This document shows, piece by piece, positions 42,251 through 51,676 of a DNA stretch of 64,000 nucleotides. Source of the DNA: Ramlibacter sp. PS4R-6. Its GTDB lineage: Bacteria > Pseudomonadota > Gammaproteobacteria > Burkholderiales > Burkholderiaceae_C. Numbering within the stretch: position 1 is the stretch's first letter; each line of letters starts with the position of its first letter. Where the stretch lies: contig NZ_JBBHKA010000001.1 in the NCBI RefSeq assembly GCF_037572775.1, positions 3,534,001 to 3,598,000 of the forward strand. Direction: 5' to 3'. The position numbers were made by a program, and so were the translations under genes. The notes beneath the pieces were generated by a model. The model searched no databases, was not told where the DNA came from, and saw only the letters and a list, made by a program, of their open reading frames with translations.

Positions 42251-42255
42251 TCGCG

Positions 42256-42459
42256 ATGGGAAGCGAAGCGAAGCCACGCATCGTGCGCTGCCCGGCCTGC
42301 GGCGGCGACAGCGTCTATGCGCCCTCCAACCGGTGGCGGCCGTTCTGCAGCGAACGCTGCAAGGGCATGGACCTGGGCGCCTGGGCCAGCGAGAACTTCC
42401 GCGTGCCGGCCGACACGCCGCCCGACGACCAGGCCTTCGGCGACCCGAAGGAGCGCTAG
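42256..42459 (+). CDS. yacG: DNA gyrase inhibitor YacG
   Basis: 67 residues from ATG at 42256; GTG at 42247 overlaps the zapD stop as GTGA, a pattern used elsewhere here, and is equally possible. The zinc finger CPACGG plus [12 protein letters not shown] is the YacG signature. It binds GyrB and inhibits gyrase in E. coli. The tail is acidic and Pro-rich. One base separates its stop from the convergent Nudix gene. Confidence 0.92.
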   Translation: MGSEAKPRIVRCPACGGDSVYAPSNRWRPFCSERCKGMDLGAWASENFRVPADTPPDDQAFGDPKER

Positions 42460-42460
42460 T

Positions 42461-42931
42461 TCACGCTTCGGCGTGCGTGGGCCCCGCGTGACCGCGCTCC
42501 TGCGCGAACCACTGGAGCACGGGCACCGTGCCGGGCAACACCGGCTTCACGTCGACGGGCAGTTGCTGCCACGCGCAGGCCTGGCCTTCGTGCATGTGCA
42601 GCTGCCCTTCCCACTCGAACACCTTGCAGAAATTCAGGCGCACCAGCGCATGCGGGTAGTCGACGCGCTCGACGCGCCACGGATGCACGGCGCCGATCGT
42701 GACGCCAATCTCCTCGATGAGCTCGCGCCGCAAGGCCTGTTCGACGGTCTCGCCGGCTTCGACCTTGCCGCCGGGGAACTCCCAGTAGCCGGCGTAGACC
42801 TTGCCTTCCGGGCGCGAGGTGAGGAGGAACGCCCCGTCCTTGCGCACCAGCACGCCCACGGCGACTTCGACCTCCTTGCGGTCGGGCCCGCCTTCGCGCG
42901 GGCGGTCGCCGTCGGCAACGAGGATGGTCAC
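42461..42931 (-). CDS. Nudix hydrolase, MutT-like
   Basis: 156 residues from GTG at 42931, overlapping the ATPase stop as GTGA. Nudix box GGKVEAGETVEQALRRELIEEIGV (first and last parts shown in frame) with the MutT context GYWEFPGG just before it. The family often removes 8-oxo-dGTP; the substrate is not proven here. It is coupled downstream of a DUF815 ATPase and argJ. Confidence 0.9.
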   Translation of the reverse strand: MTILVADGDRPREGGPDRKEVEVAVGVLVRKDGAFLLTSRPEGKVYAGYWEFPGGKVEAGETVEQALRRELIEEIGVTIGAVHPWRVERVDYPHALVRLNFCKVFEWEGQLHMHEGQACAWQQLPVDVKPVLPGTVPVLQWFAQERGHAGPTHAEA

Positions 42932-43800
42932 TTGCCCTTGCGGCCCGCGTAGTCGCGCGCGAACTGGTAGGCCACGCGGCCGCTGCGCGAGGCGCGCTCC
43001 AGTGCCCAGACGAGCGCCTCGGGGCGCGAAGCCTCGATCTCTGACGCGCCGACACCGAAGGACGACAGCCACTGCGCGACGATGGCCAGGTACTCGTCCT
43101 GGCTGAAGGGGTAGAAGCTGACCCACAGGCCGAAGCGCTCCGACAGCGAAATCTTCTCCTCGACCACCTCGCCGGGGTGCACCTCGCCGTCCTCCGTGTG
43201 CGTGTACGAGAGGTTCTCCTTCATGTACTCCGGCATCAGGTGGCGGCGGTTGCTGGTTGCGTAGATCAGCACGTTCGGCGTGGCGGCCGCGACCGAGCCG
43301 TCGAGGATCGACTTGAGCGCCTTGTAACCGGGCTCGCCCTCCTCGAAGCTCAGGTCGTCGCAGAACACCATGAACTTCTCCGGCCGCGAGGCAACGATGT
43401 CCACGATGTCGGGCAAGTCCACCATGTCGGACTTGTCGACCTCGATCAGGCGCAGGCCCTGCTTCGCGTATTCGTTCAGGCAGGCCTTCACCAGCGACGA
43501 CTTGCCCGTGCCGCGCGCGCCCGTCAGCAGCACGTTGTTGGCCGGCTGGCCCTGCACGAACTGCAGCGTGTTGCGCTGGATCTTCTCCTTCTGCGGCTCG
43601 ATCTCCTTGAGGTCCGAAAGGCGAATTTCCGCCACGTGCCGCACGGGTTCGAGCACGCCGTGGCCCGACGCGCGCTTGCGGTAGCGCCACGCGATCGCCT
43701 CGTCCCACTTTGGCGCCGACAGCGGCTGCGGCAGGATCGCCTCGATACGCGCGACGAGTTCCGCGGCGCGCTCGATCAGGTGTTCGAACTTCTCGTTCAC
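42928..43800 (-). CDS. DUF815-family AAA ATPase
   Basis: 290 residues. Walker [10 protein letters not shown], Walker B-like [11 protein letters not shown], and sensor-type [11 protein letters not shown]. The N-terminal 70 residues are helical. The layout fits DUF815 (PF05673), proteins of unknown function with predicted DnaA/IstB-like ATPase folds. No membrane segment. It overlaps argJ by four bases (ATGA) and Nudix by four. A link to nucleotide-pool or DNA repair through the Nudix neighbour is only suggested. Confidence 0.88.
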   Translation of the reverse strand: MNEKFEHLIERAAELVARIEAILPQPLSAPKWDEAIAWRYRKRASGHGVLEPVRHVAEIRLSDLKEIEPQKEKIQRNTLQFVQGQPANNVLLTGARGTGKSSLVKACLNEYAKQGLRLIEVDKSDMVDLPDIVDIVASRPEKFMVFCDDLSFEEGEPGYKALKSILDGSVAAATPNVLIYATSNRRHLMPEYMKENLSYTHTEDGEVHPGEVVEEKISLSERFGLWVSFYPFSQDEYLAIVAQWLSSFGVGASEIEASRPEALVWALERASRSGRVAYQFARDYAGRKGK

Positions 43801-45023
43801 GACCGGTAGTCCGCGTTGATGCTCACGTAATCATGGCTGAAGTCGCACGTCCACACGGTGTCGGTGGCCGTGCCGCGGCCGAGATTCACGCGCACGAGGA
43901 TCTCGCTTTTCTTCATCACGCGCTGCCCGTCCTCCTCCCGGTACGACGGGTTGCGCCCGCCCTTGACGGCCACGTGCACGTCGTCGAGGAACAGGTCGAT
44001 CTTCGTCTGGTCGAGGTCGGCGATGCCGGCGTAGCCCACGGCCGCCAGGATGCGGCCCAGGTTGGGGTCGCTGGCGAAGAAAGCGGTTTTCACCAGCGGC
44101 GAATGGCCGATGGCATAAGCCACCTGCCGGCACTCGTCCTTCGTACGGCCGCCTTCGACCTGCACGGTGATGAACTTGGTGGCGCCTTCGCCGTCGCGGA
44201 CGATGGCTTGCGCCAGCAGGCGCGCGACTTCCATCATCGCGTCGCGCACCGCGCGGCCATCGGCGCTGTCCAGCGACGAGACCTGCGGACCGGCCTTGTT
44301 GGTGGCGATGACCACGAAGGAATCGTTCGTCGATGTGTCACCGTCCACCGTGACGCGGTTGAAGGACCCCTCCGCGAGTTCGAACGCCAGCTTCTCCATC
44401 AGCGCCGGTGCGATGCGCGCATCGGTGGCGAGGAAGCCCAGCATCGTCGCCATGTTGGGCCGGATCATCCCGGCGCCCTTGCTCACGCCGGTGACGGTGA
44501 TCGTCTCGCCTCCCAGCTTCACCTGCCGGCTGAAGGCCTTGGGCAGGGTGTCGGTGGTCATGATGCCTTCGGCGGCGCGCAGCCAGTTCCTCTCCGACGC
44601 ATCGGCCACGGCCGCGGGCAGGCCCGCTTCGATCCGCTCGATGGGCAGCGGCTCCATGATCACGCCGGTGGAGAACGGCAGGACCTGCCGCGCGTCGACC
44701 TTCACCTGCGCGGCCAGCGCCTCGCACATGCGGCGCGCGCGCTTCAGGCCCTCTTCGCCGGTGCCCGCATTGGCGTTGCCCGTGTTGATGACGAGTGCGC
44801 GGATCGCATTGCCACCGCCCAAATGCTCGCGGCACACCTGCACCGGCGCCGCGCAGAAGCGGTTCTGCGTGAACACGCCACCCACGGAGGCGCCTTCGTC
44901 GAGGAGCACCACCGTCAGGTCCTTGCGGTTCGCCTTGCGGATGCCCGCTTCCGCCACGCCGATGCGCAGGCCGCGCACGGGGTGCAGGTCCTCGGCCTTG
45001 GGTGCGGCCAGGTTGACTGCCAT
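43797..45023 (-). CDS. argJ: Glutamate N-acetyltransferase / ornithine acetyltransferase
   Basis: 408 residues. It transfers acetyl from N-acetylornithine to glutamate, closing the cyclic arginine pathway, and may also use acetyl-CoA. The precursor self-cleaves before the nucleophile T193 in PNMATMLGF. Other motifs: [19 protein letters not shown], and the C-terminal NADYRS. 27 bases separate it from the persulfide dioxygenase gene upstream. Confidence 0.96.
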   Translation of the reverse strand: MAVNLAAPKAEDLHPVRGLRIGVAEAGIRKANRKDLTVVLLDEGASVGGVFTQNRFCAAPVQVCREHLGGGNAIRALVINTGNANAGTGEEGLKRARRMCEALAAQVKVDARQVLPFSTGVIMEPLPIERIEAGLPAAVADASERNWLRAAEGIMTTDTLPKAFSRQVKLGGETITVTGVSKGAGMIRPNMATMLGFLATDARIAPALMEKLAFELAEGSFNRVTVDGDTSTNDSFVVIATNKAGPQVSSLDSADGRAVRDAMMEVARLLAQAIVRDGEGATKFITVQVEGGRTKDECRQVAYAIGHSPLVKTAFFASDPNLGRILAAVGYAGIADLDQTKIDLFLDDVHVAVKGGRNPSYREEDGQRVMKKSEILVRVNLGRGTATDTVWTCDFSHDYVSINADYRS

Positions 45024-45050
45024 CGCTTTTTTTCCTGTGGTTGGTGGTGA

Positions 45051-46160
45051 TCAGCCCTGCCGCCAGGGCAGGCCGCGCTGGCGCCAGCCGCCGCGGTTGC
45101 CGCGCTGGCCGTTCTCGTCCGGGTCACCCTCGAAGCCTTCGAGGATGTTGTACGACTCGATCCCCAGCTCGGTGGCGCGCCGCGCAGCATGGGCCGAGCG
45201 CGCGCCGCTGCGGCACAGCATCACCGCCTTCTTGCCCGGGGGCACGGCCTGGCGGATCTGCTCGTCGAAATCGGCGTTCATCTTCATGCCGGGCCATTGC
45301 TTCCACACGACGTTGGCCGCGCCGGGGATGAAGCCCACCCATTCACGCTCGGCGTCGCTGCGCACGTCCACCAGCACCGCATCGCCCTTCTGCCACCACT
45401 CGTAGGCGGTCTGCGGCGGGATGTTGCCGGCATAGCCCTGCGCCGGCGGCGGCACGCCGTCGTTGCCGCCGGCGTCGTGGCGCAGCCCGGAGCTCAGGTT
45501 CGCCGGCACCGCTTCGTCGAGGCGCCTGGGCTTGGGGAGGTTCAAGTCGTCCATGATCTTCACGAATTCTGCCAGCGACTTGCCGGCCACCCGCGCATTG
45601 GTCCTTTTCTCCTGCCCGATGGTGGAGCACGAGCGTTCGTTGTAGTCGTGGGCCGGCCAGACGACGGTTTCATCGGGCAGCGCGAACAGGATTTCCGTGA
45701 TGCTGCGGTACAGCTGGGCGGCGCTGCCGGACTGGAAATCGGTGCGGCCGCAACCGTTGATCAACAGCGTGTCGCCGGTGAAGACGTTGCCTCGCCACAC
45801 GAAGCACATGCTCCCGGCCGTATGGCCGGGCGTGTGCAGCGCGCGCAGCTCTTCGCCGCCGAAACGCAGCACGTCGCCGTGCCTGAGCTGCACGGCCGCG
45901 GTGCCGATGTTGCAGCCCTGCGGCGCGGCGGTGCGCGCACCGGCATGCTCGGCAAGCGCGGCCGCGCTCGTGATGTGGTCGGCATGCGCGTGCGTCTCGA
46001 CGCTCCACACGAGCTTGAGCCCGCGCTCGCGCAGAATCGCCAGGTCGCGCTCCAGCTGTTCGTCCACCGGGTCGATGATCAGCGCCTCGCGCGCAGCGGC
46101 ATCGGCCAGCAGGTAGGTGTACGTGCTGGAGGCGGGGTCGAAGAGCTGGATCGGCGTCAC
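45051..46160 (-). CDS. Persulfide dioxygenase-rhodanese fusion (PRF)
   Basis: 369 residues. The N-terminal metallo-beta-lactamase domain is ETHE1-like: iron/metal ligands in ETHAHADH (H57, H59, D61, H62), HTPGHTAGS and FTGDTLL, with PAHDYN. The C-terminal rhodanese domain (about 265-350) has active-site C316 in MLCRSGARS. Such fusions, characterised in Burkholderia phytofirmans, oxidise glutathione persulfide to sulfite and pass sulfane sulfur. A Gly/Arg/Gln-rich tail (NGQRGNRGGWRQRGL) is unusual. It overlaps the FAH gene by four bases. Confidence 0.9.
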   Translation of the reverse strand: MTPIQLFDPASSTYTYLLADAAAREALIIDPVDEQLERDLAILRERGLKLVWSVETHAHADHITSAAALAEHAGARTAAPQGCNIGTAAVQLRHGDVLRFGGEELRALHTPGHTAGSMCFVWRGNVFTGDTLLINGCGRTDFQSGSAAQLYRSITEILFALPDETVVWPAHDYNERSCSTIGQEKRTNARVAGKSLAEFVKIMDDLNLPKPRRLDEAVPANLSSGLRHDAGGNDGVPPPAQGYAGNIPPQTAYEWWQKGDAVLVDVRSDAEREWVGFIPGAANVVWKQWPGMKMNADFDEQIRQAVPPGKKAVMLCRSGARSAHAARRATELGIESYNILEGFEGDPDENGQRGNRGGWRQRGLPWRQG

Positions 46161-46942
46161 ACGATCTTGACGCTGAGGTTCGGCAGGCGGTCGATGTGGA
46201 TCTCGATCACGTCGCCGCGCACCACCGGCCCGACGTTCTCGGGCGTGCCGGAATAGATGATGTCGCCGGGGAAGAGCTCGTTGGCGAGCGACAGGTTGGC
46301 GATCTGCTCGGCCACCGACCAGATCATCATCTGCAGGTCGGACGTCTGCTTGATGGTGCCGTTGACCTTCAGCCAGATCTGGCCGTTGCGGAAATGGCCC
46401 ACCTGCGGCACCCGGTGGATCGCCCCCAGCACCGCCGAATGGTCGAAGCTCTTGCCGATCTCCCAGGGCTTCTTCTCGTCGCCCATGGCGCGCTGAAGGT
46501 CGCGCCGCGTCATGTCCAGGCCCAGCGTGTAGCCGTACACGTGGTCCAGCGCCTGCGCCACGGGGATGTTGCGGCCGCCCTTGCCGATGGCGGCGACCAG
46601 CTCGACCTCATAGTGGTAGTTCTTGGTGAGCGTCGGGTAGGGGTGGTCGGCCACGGTGCCGACGGGGACGTACTGGATGGCGTCGGTCGGCTTCTGGAAG
46701 AAGAACGGGGGTTCGCGGTCGGGGTTGGAGCCCATCTCGATCGAATGGGCGCGGTAGTTGCGGCCGATGCAGTAGATGCGCCGCACCGGGAACACCTCAT
46801 CCGATCCCACGATCGGGATGGTGCTGGTCTTCACGGCGAACGGGCTGCGGGCGCCCGACTGGGTGGTCCCGGTGGCGCAGGCCGCCAGGCCGGCGCCGGC
46901 GGCCGCCGCCGCGGCGACATTCACGAACTTTCGTCTTTGCAT
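46157..46942 (-). CDS. FAH-family hydrolase with Tat/lipoprotein signal
   Basis: 261 residues from MQRRKFVNVAAAAAAGAG. The first residues carry twin arginines (R3-R4-K-F) followed by a hydrophobic stretch and LAAC, a lipobox placing an acylated cysteine at about residue 22. The body is a fumarylacetoacetate-hydrolase-like domain: RIYCIGRNYRAHS, FFQKPTDAI, YEVELVAAIGKGG with metal-binding acids, and SGTPENVGPV. These enzymes are normally cytoplasmic, so export would be exceptional. Substrate unknown. It is coupled to the persulfide dioxygenase and divergent from icmF. Confidence 0.82.
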   Translation of the reverse strand: MQRRKFVNVAAAAAAGAGLAACATGTTQSGARSPFAVKTSTIPIVGSDEVFPVRRIYCIGRNYRAHSIEMGSNPDREPPFFFQKPTDAIQYVPVGTVADHPYPTLTKNYHYEVELVAAIGKGGRNIPVAQALDHVYGYTLGLDMTRRDLQRAMGDEKKPWEIGKSFDHSAVLGAIHRVPQVGHFRNGQIWLKVNGTIKQTSDLQMMIWSVAEQIANLSLANELFPGDIIYSGTPENVGPVVRGDVIEIHIDRLPNLSVKIV

Positions 46943-47012
46943 GGCTTGTGTCTCCTTCTTCCGCCAAACTTCTGGCGGCGCCCATGATGCCGGAACGCAT
47001 TGCGGGTGCAAG

Positions 47013-47034
47013 TTGACGTTTACGTAAACGTCAA
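47013..47034. promoter_or_regulatory. Perfect 22-bp palindrome, LiuR-like operator
   Basis: TTGACGTTTAC followed by its exact reverse complement. The ACGTnnACGT-type core resembles the reported sites of LiuR, the MerR-family regulator of branched-chain amino-acid breakdown; this comparison is from memory. It is 28 bases upstream of icmF and 70 bases upstream of the divergent FAH gene, so it can serve both directions. No MerR gene is in the window. Confidence 0.65.
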
Positions 47035-47062
47035 TTAACCTTGCGGCAACCCGGGAGCTTCC

Positions 47063-50000
47063 ATGACCGACCTCTCCGCCGAATTCAAGGCGCTGGCGAG
47101 CTATCGACCCACCCACAAGGTGCGCTTCGTCACGGCCGCGAGCCTCTTCGACGGCCACGACGCCGCCATCAACATCATGCGACGCATCCTGCAGGGCATG
47201 GGTGCGGAGGTGATCCACCTCGGGCACAACCGCAGCGTGGACGACGTCGTCACCGCCGCCCTGCAGGAAGACGTGCAGGGCATCGCCGTCAGCTCCTACC
47301 AGGGCGGCCACGTCGAGTACTTCAAGTACATGGTGGACCTGCTGAAGCAGCGCGGCGGCGCGCACATCCAGGTGTTCGGCGGCGGCGGCGGCGTGATCGT
47401 GCCGCCCGAGATCCGCGAACTGCAGGACTACGGCGTCACGCGCATCTACAGCCCCGAGGACGGCCAGCGCATGGGCCTCGCGGGAATGATCGGCGAGATG
47501 GTGATGCGCTGCGACAAGGACATCACCGGTTACGCCCCCAAGGACGCGAAGGCAATCCGGGGGCACGGCGAGATGAACTGGCGCGCGCTGGCGCAACTGG
47601 TCACCGCCATCGAGAACGGCACCGCCGACGCGAAGCTGATGGACTCGGTGCGCGCGGCCGCGGGCGAGCGCAAGGTGCCGGTGGTCGGTATCACCGGCAC
47701 GGGCGGCGCGGGCAAGTCGTCGCTCACCGACGAGATCATCCGCCGCATCCGCCTGGACCAGGACGACGACGTGCGCATCGCCGTCATCTCGATCGACCCG
47801 TCGCGCCGCAAGAGCGGCGGCGCGCTGCTCGGCGACCGCATCCGCATGAACGCCATCAGCCCGTGGGGCAAGGGGCCGCGCGTGTACATGCGCTCGCTCG
47901 CCACGCGCGACTTCGGCAGCGAAATCTCCGCTGCCCTGCCCGACGTCATCGCGGCCTGCAAGGCCGCAGGCTTCGACCTGGTGCTGGTGGAAACTTCCGG
48001 CATCGGCCAGGGCGACGCGGCCATCGTGCCGCTGGTGGACCTGCCCATGTACGTGATGACGCCGGAGTTCGGCGCTGCCAGCCAGCTCGAGAAGATCGAC
48101 ATGCTGGACTTCGCCGAGTTCGTGGCCATCAACAAGTTCGACCGCAAGGGCGCGGCCGACGCGCTGCGCGACGTGGCCAAGCAGGTCCAGCGCAACAAGG
48201 AGCTGTGGGGCAAGCGGCCGGACGAGATGCCCGTGTTCGGCACCATGGCCGCGCGCTTCAACGACGACGGCGTGACGGCGCTGTACCAGGCGATGAAGCC
48301 GCGCCTGGCGGAGCTCGGCCTCGCGGTGAAGGAAGGGCGCCTGCCCATCGCCGGCGTGCGGCACAGCACGAACCAGACGCCCATCGTGCCGCCGGCGCGC
48401 ACGCGCTACCTCGCCGACATCTCGGAATCCGTGCGCGGCTACAAGAAGAAGGCGCGCGAACAGGCGAAGCTCGCGCGCGAGATCCAGCAATTGCAGGAAG
48501 CGGCCCGCATGCTCAAGGTCGACAAGCCCGAGCGCGCGCCCGCGGCGGAAGCGGCGCTGGACCTCGCCGGCAAGCGCAAGTCGAAGATGGACCGCGACGC
48601 GCTGCACCTGCTACAGCAGTGGCCCGACATGCAGAAGGCGTATTCGGGCGACGAGTACGTGGTGAAGATCCGCGACAAGGAAATCCGCACCGCGCTGACC
48701 ACCAAGTCGCTCTCGGGCACGACCATCAAGAAGGTCGCGTTGCCGCAGTTCGAGGACCACGGCGAAATCCTCAAGTGGCTGATGCTGGAGAACGTGCCGG
48801 GGAGCTTCCCGTACACCGCCGGCGTCTTCGCATTCAAGCGCGAGAACGAGGACCCGACGCGCATGTTCGCGGGCGAAGGCGATCCCTTCCGCACCAACAA
48901 GCGCTTCAAGCTGCTCTCCGAAGGCATGCCGGCCAAGCGCCTGTCCACGGCCTTCGACTCGGTCACGCTCTACGGCAACGACCCCGACCGGCGCCCGGAC
49001 ATCTACGGCAAGGTGGGCAACTCGGGCGTGTCCATCGCGACCCTGGATGACATGGAGGTGCTGTACTCGGGCTTCGACCTGTGCAACCCGGCCACTTCCG
49101 TGTCGATGACGATCAACGGCCCGGCGCCGACGATCCTCGCGATGTTCATGAACACGGCCATCGACCAGAACGTGGCGAAGTTCAAGGCCGACAACGGCCG
49201 CGAGCCCACGCCCACCGAGGCCGCCAAGATCAAGGAATGGGTGCTGGCCAACGTGCGCGGCACGGTGCAGGCCGACATCCTGAAGGAAGACCAGGGCCAG
49301 AACACCTGCATCTTCTCCACCGAGTTCTCGTTGAAAGTCATGGGGGACATCGCCGAGTACTTCGTGCACCACAACGTGCGCAACTTCTACTCGGTGTCGA
49401 TCTCGGGCTATCACATCGCCGAGGCCGGCGCGAACCCGATCTCGCAGCTCGCCTTCACGCTGTCCAACGGCTTCACGCTGGTCGAGGCGTACCTGGCCCG
49501 CGGCATGCACGTGGACGACTTCGCGCCCAACCTGTCGTTCTTCTTCAGCAACGGCATGGACCCGGAGTACACGGTGATGGGCCGCGTGGCGCGCCGCATC
49601 TGGGCCGTGGCGATGAAGGAGCGCTACGGCGCCAACGAGCGCAGCCAGAAGCTCAAGTACCACATCCAGACCTCGGGCCGCTCGCTGCACGCGCAGGAGA
49701 TCCAGTTCAACGACATCCGCACCACGCTGCAGGCGCTGATCGCGGTCTACGACAACTGCAACTCGCTGCACACCAACGCGTTCGACGAGGCGATCACCAC
49801 GCCCACCGAGGACAGCGTGCGCCGGGCGATGGCGATCCAGCTGATCATCAACCGCGAATGGGGCCTGGCGAAGAACGAGAACCCCAGCCAGGGCTCGTTC
49901 ATCATCGAGGAGCTCACCGAACTGGTCGAGGAAGCGGTGCTGGCCGAGTTCGAGCGCATCTCCGAGCGCGGCGGCGTGCTGGGCGCGATGGAAACCGGCT

Positions 50001-50356
50001 ACCAGCGCGGGCGCATCCAGGACGAGTCGATGCACTACGAGATGCTCAAGCACACCGGCGAGCTGCCGATCGTGGGCGTGAACACCTTCCGCAACCCGCA
50101 TGGCGATGTCGTGCTCGAGAAGCTGGAGCTCGCGCGCTCGACCGAAGAGGAGAAGCAGAACCAGCTCAAGCGGCTGGCGGACTTCCACGCGCGCAACGCC
50201 GGCGAGGCGCCGGCACTGCTCAAGCGCCTGCAGCAGGCCGTGATCGAAAACCGCAACGTGTTCGAGGTGCTGATGGACGCGGTGCGCGTGTGCTCGCTCG
50301 GCCAGATCACCAACGCGCTGTTCGAAGTCGGCGGCCAATACCGCCGCAACATGTGA
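47063..50356 (+). CDS. icmF: Fused isobutyryl-CoA mutase
   Basis: 1097 residues, the length of characterised IcmF. Order: B12-binding domain (1-140; lower-ligand motif DGHDAA with H32), MeaB-like GTPase chaperone (about 160-410; P-loop [12 protein letters not shown] with K218; [24 protein letters not shown]), then the mutase TIM barrel (about 510-1097; [45 protein letters not shown]). It interconverts isobutyryl- and n-butyryl-CoA using adenosylcobalamin; some homologues also act on pivalyl- or isovaleryl-CoA. GGGAG precedes the ATG. A perfect palindrome lies 28 bases upstream. Confidence 0.95.
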   Translation: MTDLSAEFKALASYRPTHKVRFVTAASLFDGHDAAINIMRRILQGMGAEVIHLGHNRSVDDVVTAALQEDVQGIAVSSYQGGHVEYFKYMVDLLKQRGGAHIQVFGGGGGVIVPPEIRELQDYGVTRIYSPEDGQRMGLAGMIGEMVMRCDKDITGYAPKDAKAIRGHGEMNWRALAQLVTAIENGTADAKLMDSVRAAAGERKVPVVGITGTGGAGKSSLTDEIIRRIRLDQDDDVRIAVISIDPSRRKSGGALLGDRIRMNAISPWGKGPRVYMRSLATRDFGSEISAALPDVIAACKAAGFDLVLVETSGIGQGDAAIVPLVDLPMYVMTPEFGAASQLEKIDMLDFAEFVAINKFDRKGAADALRDVAKQVQRNKELWGKRPDEMPVFGTMAARFNDDGVTALYQAMKPRLAELGLAVKEGRLPIAGVRHSTNQTPIVPPARTRYLADISESVRGYKKKAREQAKLAREIQQLQEAARMLKVDKPERAPAAEAALDLAGKRKSKMDRDALHLLQQWPDMQKAYSGDEYVVKIRDKEIRTALTTKSLSGTTIKKVALPQFEDHGEILKWLMLENVPGSFPYTAGVFAFKRENEDPTRMFAGEGDPFRTNKRFKLLSEGMPAKRLSTAFDSVTLYGNDPDRRPDIYGKVGNSGVSIATLDDMEVLYSGFDLCNPATSVSMTINGPAPTILAMFMNTAIDQNVAKFKADNGREPTPTEAAKIKEWVLANVRGTVQADILKEDQGQNTCIFSTEFSLKVMGDIAEYFVHHNVRNFYSVSISGYHIAEAGANPISQLAFTLSNGFTLVEAYLARGMHVDDFAPNLSFFFSNGMDPEYTVMGRVARRIWAVAMKERYGANERSQKLKYHIQTSGRSLHAQEIQFNDIRTTLQALIAVYDNCNSLHTNAFDEAITTPTEDSVRRAMAIQLIINREWGLAKNENPSQGSFIIEELTELVEEAVLAEFERISERGGVLGAMETGYQRGRIQDESMHYEMLKHTGELPIVGVNTFRNPHGDVVLEKLELARSTEEEKQNQLKRLADFHARNAGEAPALLKRLQQAVIENRNVFEVLMDAVRVCSLGQITNALFEVGGQYRRNM

Positions 50357-50363
50357 GCAAGCG

Positions 50364-50762
50364 ATGCAGAAAGAGGAGATCACCTACCGCGGCGCCGTGT
50401 ACCCCTGGCATTGCGACCATGTGGGCCACATGAACGTCATGTGGTACGTGGGCAAGTTCGACGAGGCGACGTGGAACCTGTTCCACCGCATGGGCATCAC
50501 GGCGAAGTACCTGCGCGAGAACCGCCGCGGCATGGCCGCGGTCGACCAGCACATCGAGTACAAGCGCGAACTGCATGCGGGCGACGTCGTCACGGTTCGC
50601 TCGACCGTGCTGGAGCTTGCGGGCAAGAAGGTGCGCTTCCGCCACGAGATGGTCAACGAGGGCACGGGCGAGGTGTCGGCGGTGACCACATTGATCGGCG
50701 TTCACCTCGACACCGACGCGCGCAAAGCCTGCCCCTTTCCTGCCGAGATCGCGGGCGCGTGA
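50364..50762 (+). CDS. Hot-dog acyl-CoA thioesterase
   Basis: 132 residues. 4-hydroxybenzoyl-CoA-thioesterase fold: catalytic-site WHCDHVGHMNVMWYVGKFDEA (aspartate and GHMN), then the central helix and strands ending TTLIGVHLD. It hydrolyses an acyl-CoA. Seven bases after icmF, so probably cotranscribed and acting on its substrates or products, for example to release CoA when short branched acyl-CoAs accumulate. Confidence 0.88.
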   Translation: MQKEEITYRGAVYPWHCDHVGHMNVMWYVGKFDEATWNLFHRMGITAKYLRENRRGMAAVDQHIEYKRELHAGDVVTVRSTVLELAGKKVRFRHEMVNEGTGEVSAVTTLIGVHLDTDARKACPFPAEIAGA

Positions 50763-50902
50763 AAGTCAGGCTTCCGACAGCCTTTCCGGGCAGCAAAACT
50801 ACCTAAGGTTTTACCCCCTACCGCACTGCAGCACACGTTCCTAGCATTCGCCCACTTGTGCGGGGGCGGATCGTCCCTGCACGCCAACACGAGGAGGCGA
50901 CG
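50763..50902 (+). promoter_or_regulatory. Intergenic region before livG with promoter-like elements
   Basis: An imperfect inverted repeat (AAAAC-TA-CC at 50795-50803 against GG-TTTT at 50807-50812) is followed by a C-rich tract. TAGCAT at 50842-50847 is a -10-like box without a convincing -35, suggesting activator dependence. GAGGAGG at 50891-50897 is the livG ribosome site. Confidence 0.4.
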
Positions 50903-51676
50903 TTGCCGGGCGAGATCATTCTCGAGACGAAGGGGCTGACCAAGGAGTTCAAGGGCTTCGTGGCGGTCAACAACGTCGACCTGCAGGTGCGCCGCGGCGA
51001 CATCCATGCGCTCATCGGCCCCAATGGCGCCGGCAAGACGACCTTCTTCAACCTGCTGACCAAGTTCCTGCCGCCCACGCGCGGCACGATCACCTACCTC
51101 GGCAACGACATCACGAACGAGCGGCCCTCGCAGACTGCGCGCCGCGGCATCGTGCGCTCGTTCCAGATCTCAGCGGTGTTCCCGCACATGACGGTCCTGG
51201 AGAACGTGCGCGCGGCGCTGCAGCGCAACCTAGGCACCTCGTTCCATTTCTGGAAGGCGGAGAAGTCGCTGTTCCCCCTGCATGACCGCGCGCGGGCGCT
51301 GCTCGAATCGGTGGACCTGCAGGGTTTCGCCGACGAACTCACCGTGAACCTGCCTTACGGCCGCAAGCGCGCGCTGGAGCTGGCAACCACGATGGCGCTG
51401 GAGCCGGACCTGATGCTGCTCGACGAGCCGACGCAAGGCATGGGCCACGAGGACGTGCACCGCGTCACGCAGCTGATCAAGAAGGTGTCGGCCGGCCGCA
51501 CCATCCTCATGGTCGAGCACAACATGAACGTGGTGTCGACCATTGCCGACCGCATTACGGTGCTGCAGCGCGGCGCGGTGATCGCCGACGGCCCGTACGC
51601 CGAGGTGTCGAAGAACCCGCAGGTGATCGAAGCCTACATGGGCTCCGCCAACACCGAATTGCAGGGAGCGCACTGA
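50903..51676 (+). CDS. livG: Branched-chain amino-acid ABC transporter ATPase LivG
   Basis: 257 residues from TTG at 50903, chosen because GAGGAGG lies five bases before it and family members start at ...GEIILETKGLTKEFKG; a GTG at 50858 would add 15 unlikely residues. Walker A GPNGAGKTT is intact, Walker B LMLLDEPTQG and H-loop MVEHNMN too. The signature motif reads LPYGRKRALE rather than LSGGQ, normal for LivG. It pairs with LivF on LivH/LivM. Confidence 0.93.
   Translation: MPGEIILETKGLTKEFKGFVAVNNVDLQVRRGDIHALIGPNGAGKTTFFNLLTKFLPPTRGTITYLGNDITNERPSQTARRGIVRSFQISAVFPHMTVLENVRAALQRNLGTSFHFWKAEKSLFPLHDRARALLESVDLQGFADELTVNLPYGRKRALELATTMALEPDLMLLDEPTQGMGHEDVHRVTQLIKKVSAGRTILMVEHNMNVVSTIADRITVLQRGAVIADGPYAEVSKNPQVIEAYMGSANTELQGAH

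Noticed and set aside
46943-48607. Extended upstream start of the FAH gene into icmF
   Set aside because: The long frame is antisense to icmF and crosses the palindrome; the FAH signal starts at 46942.
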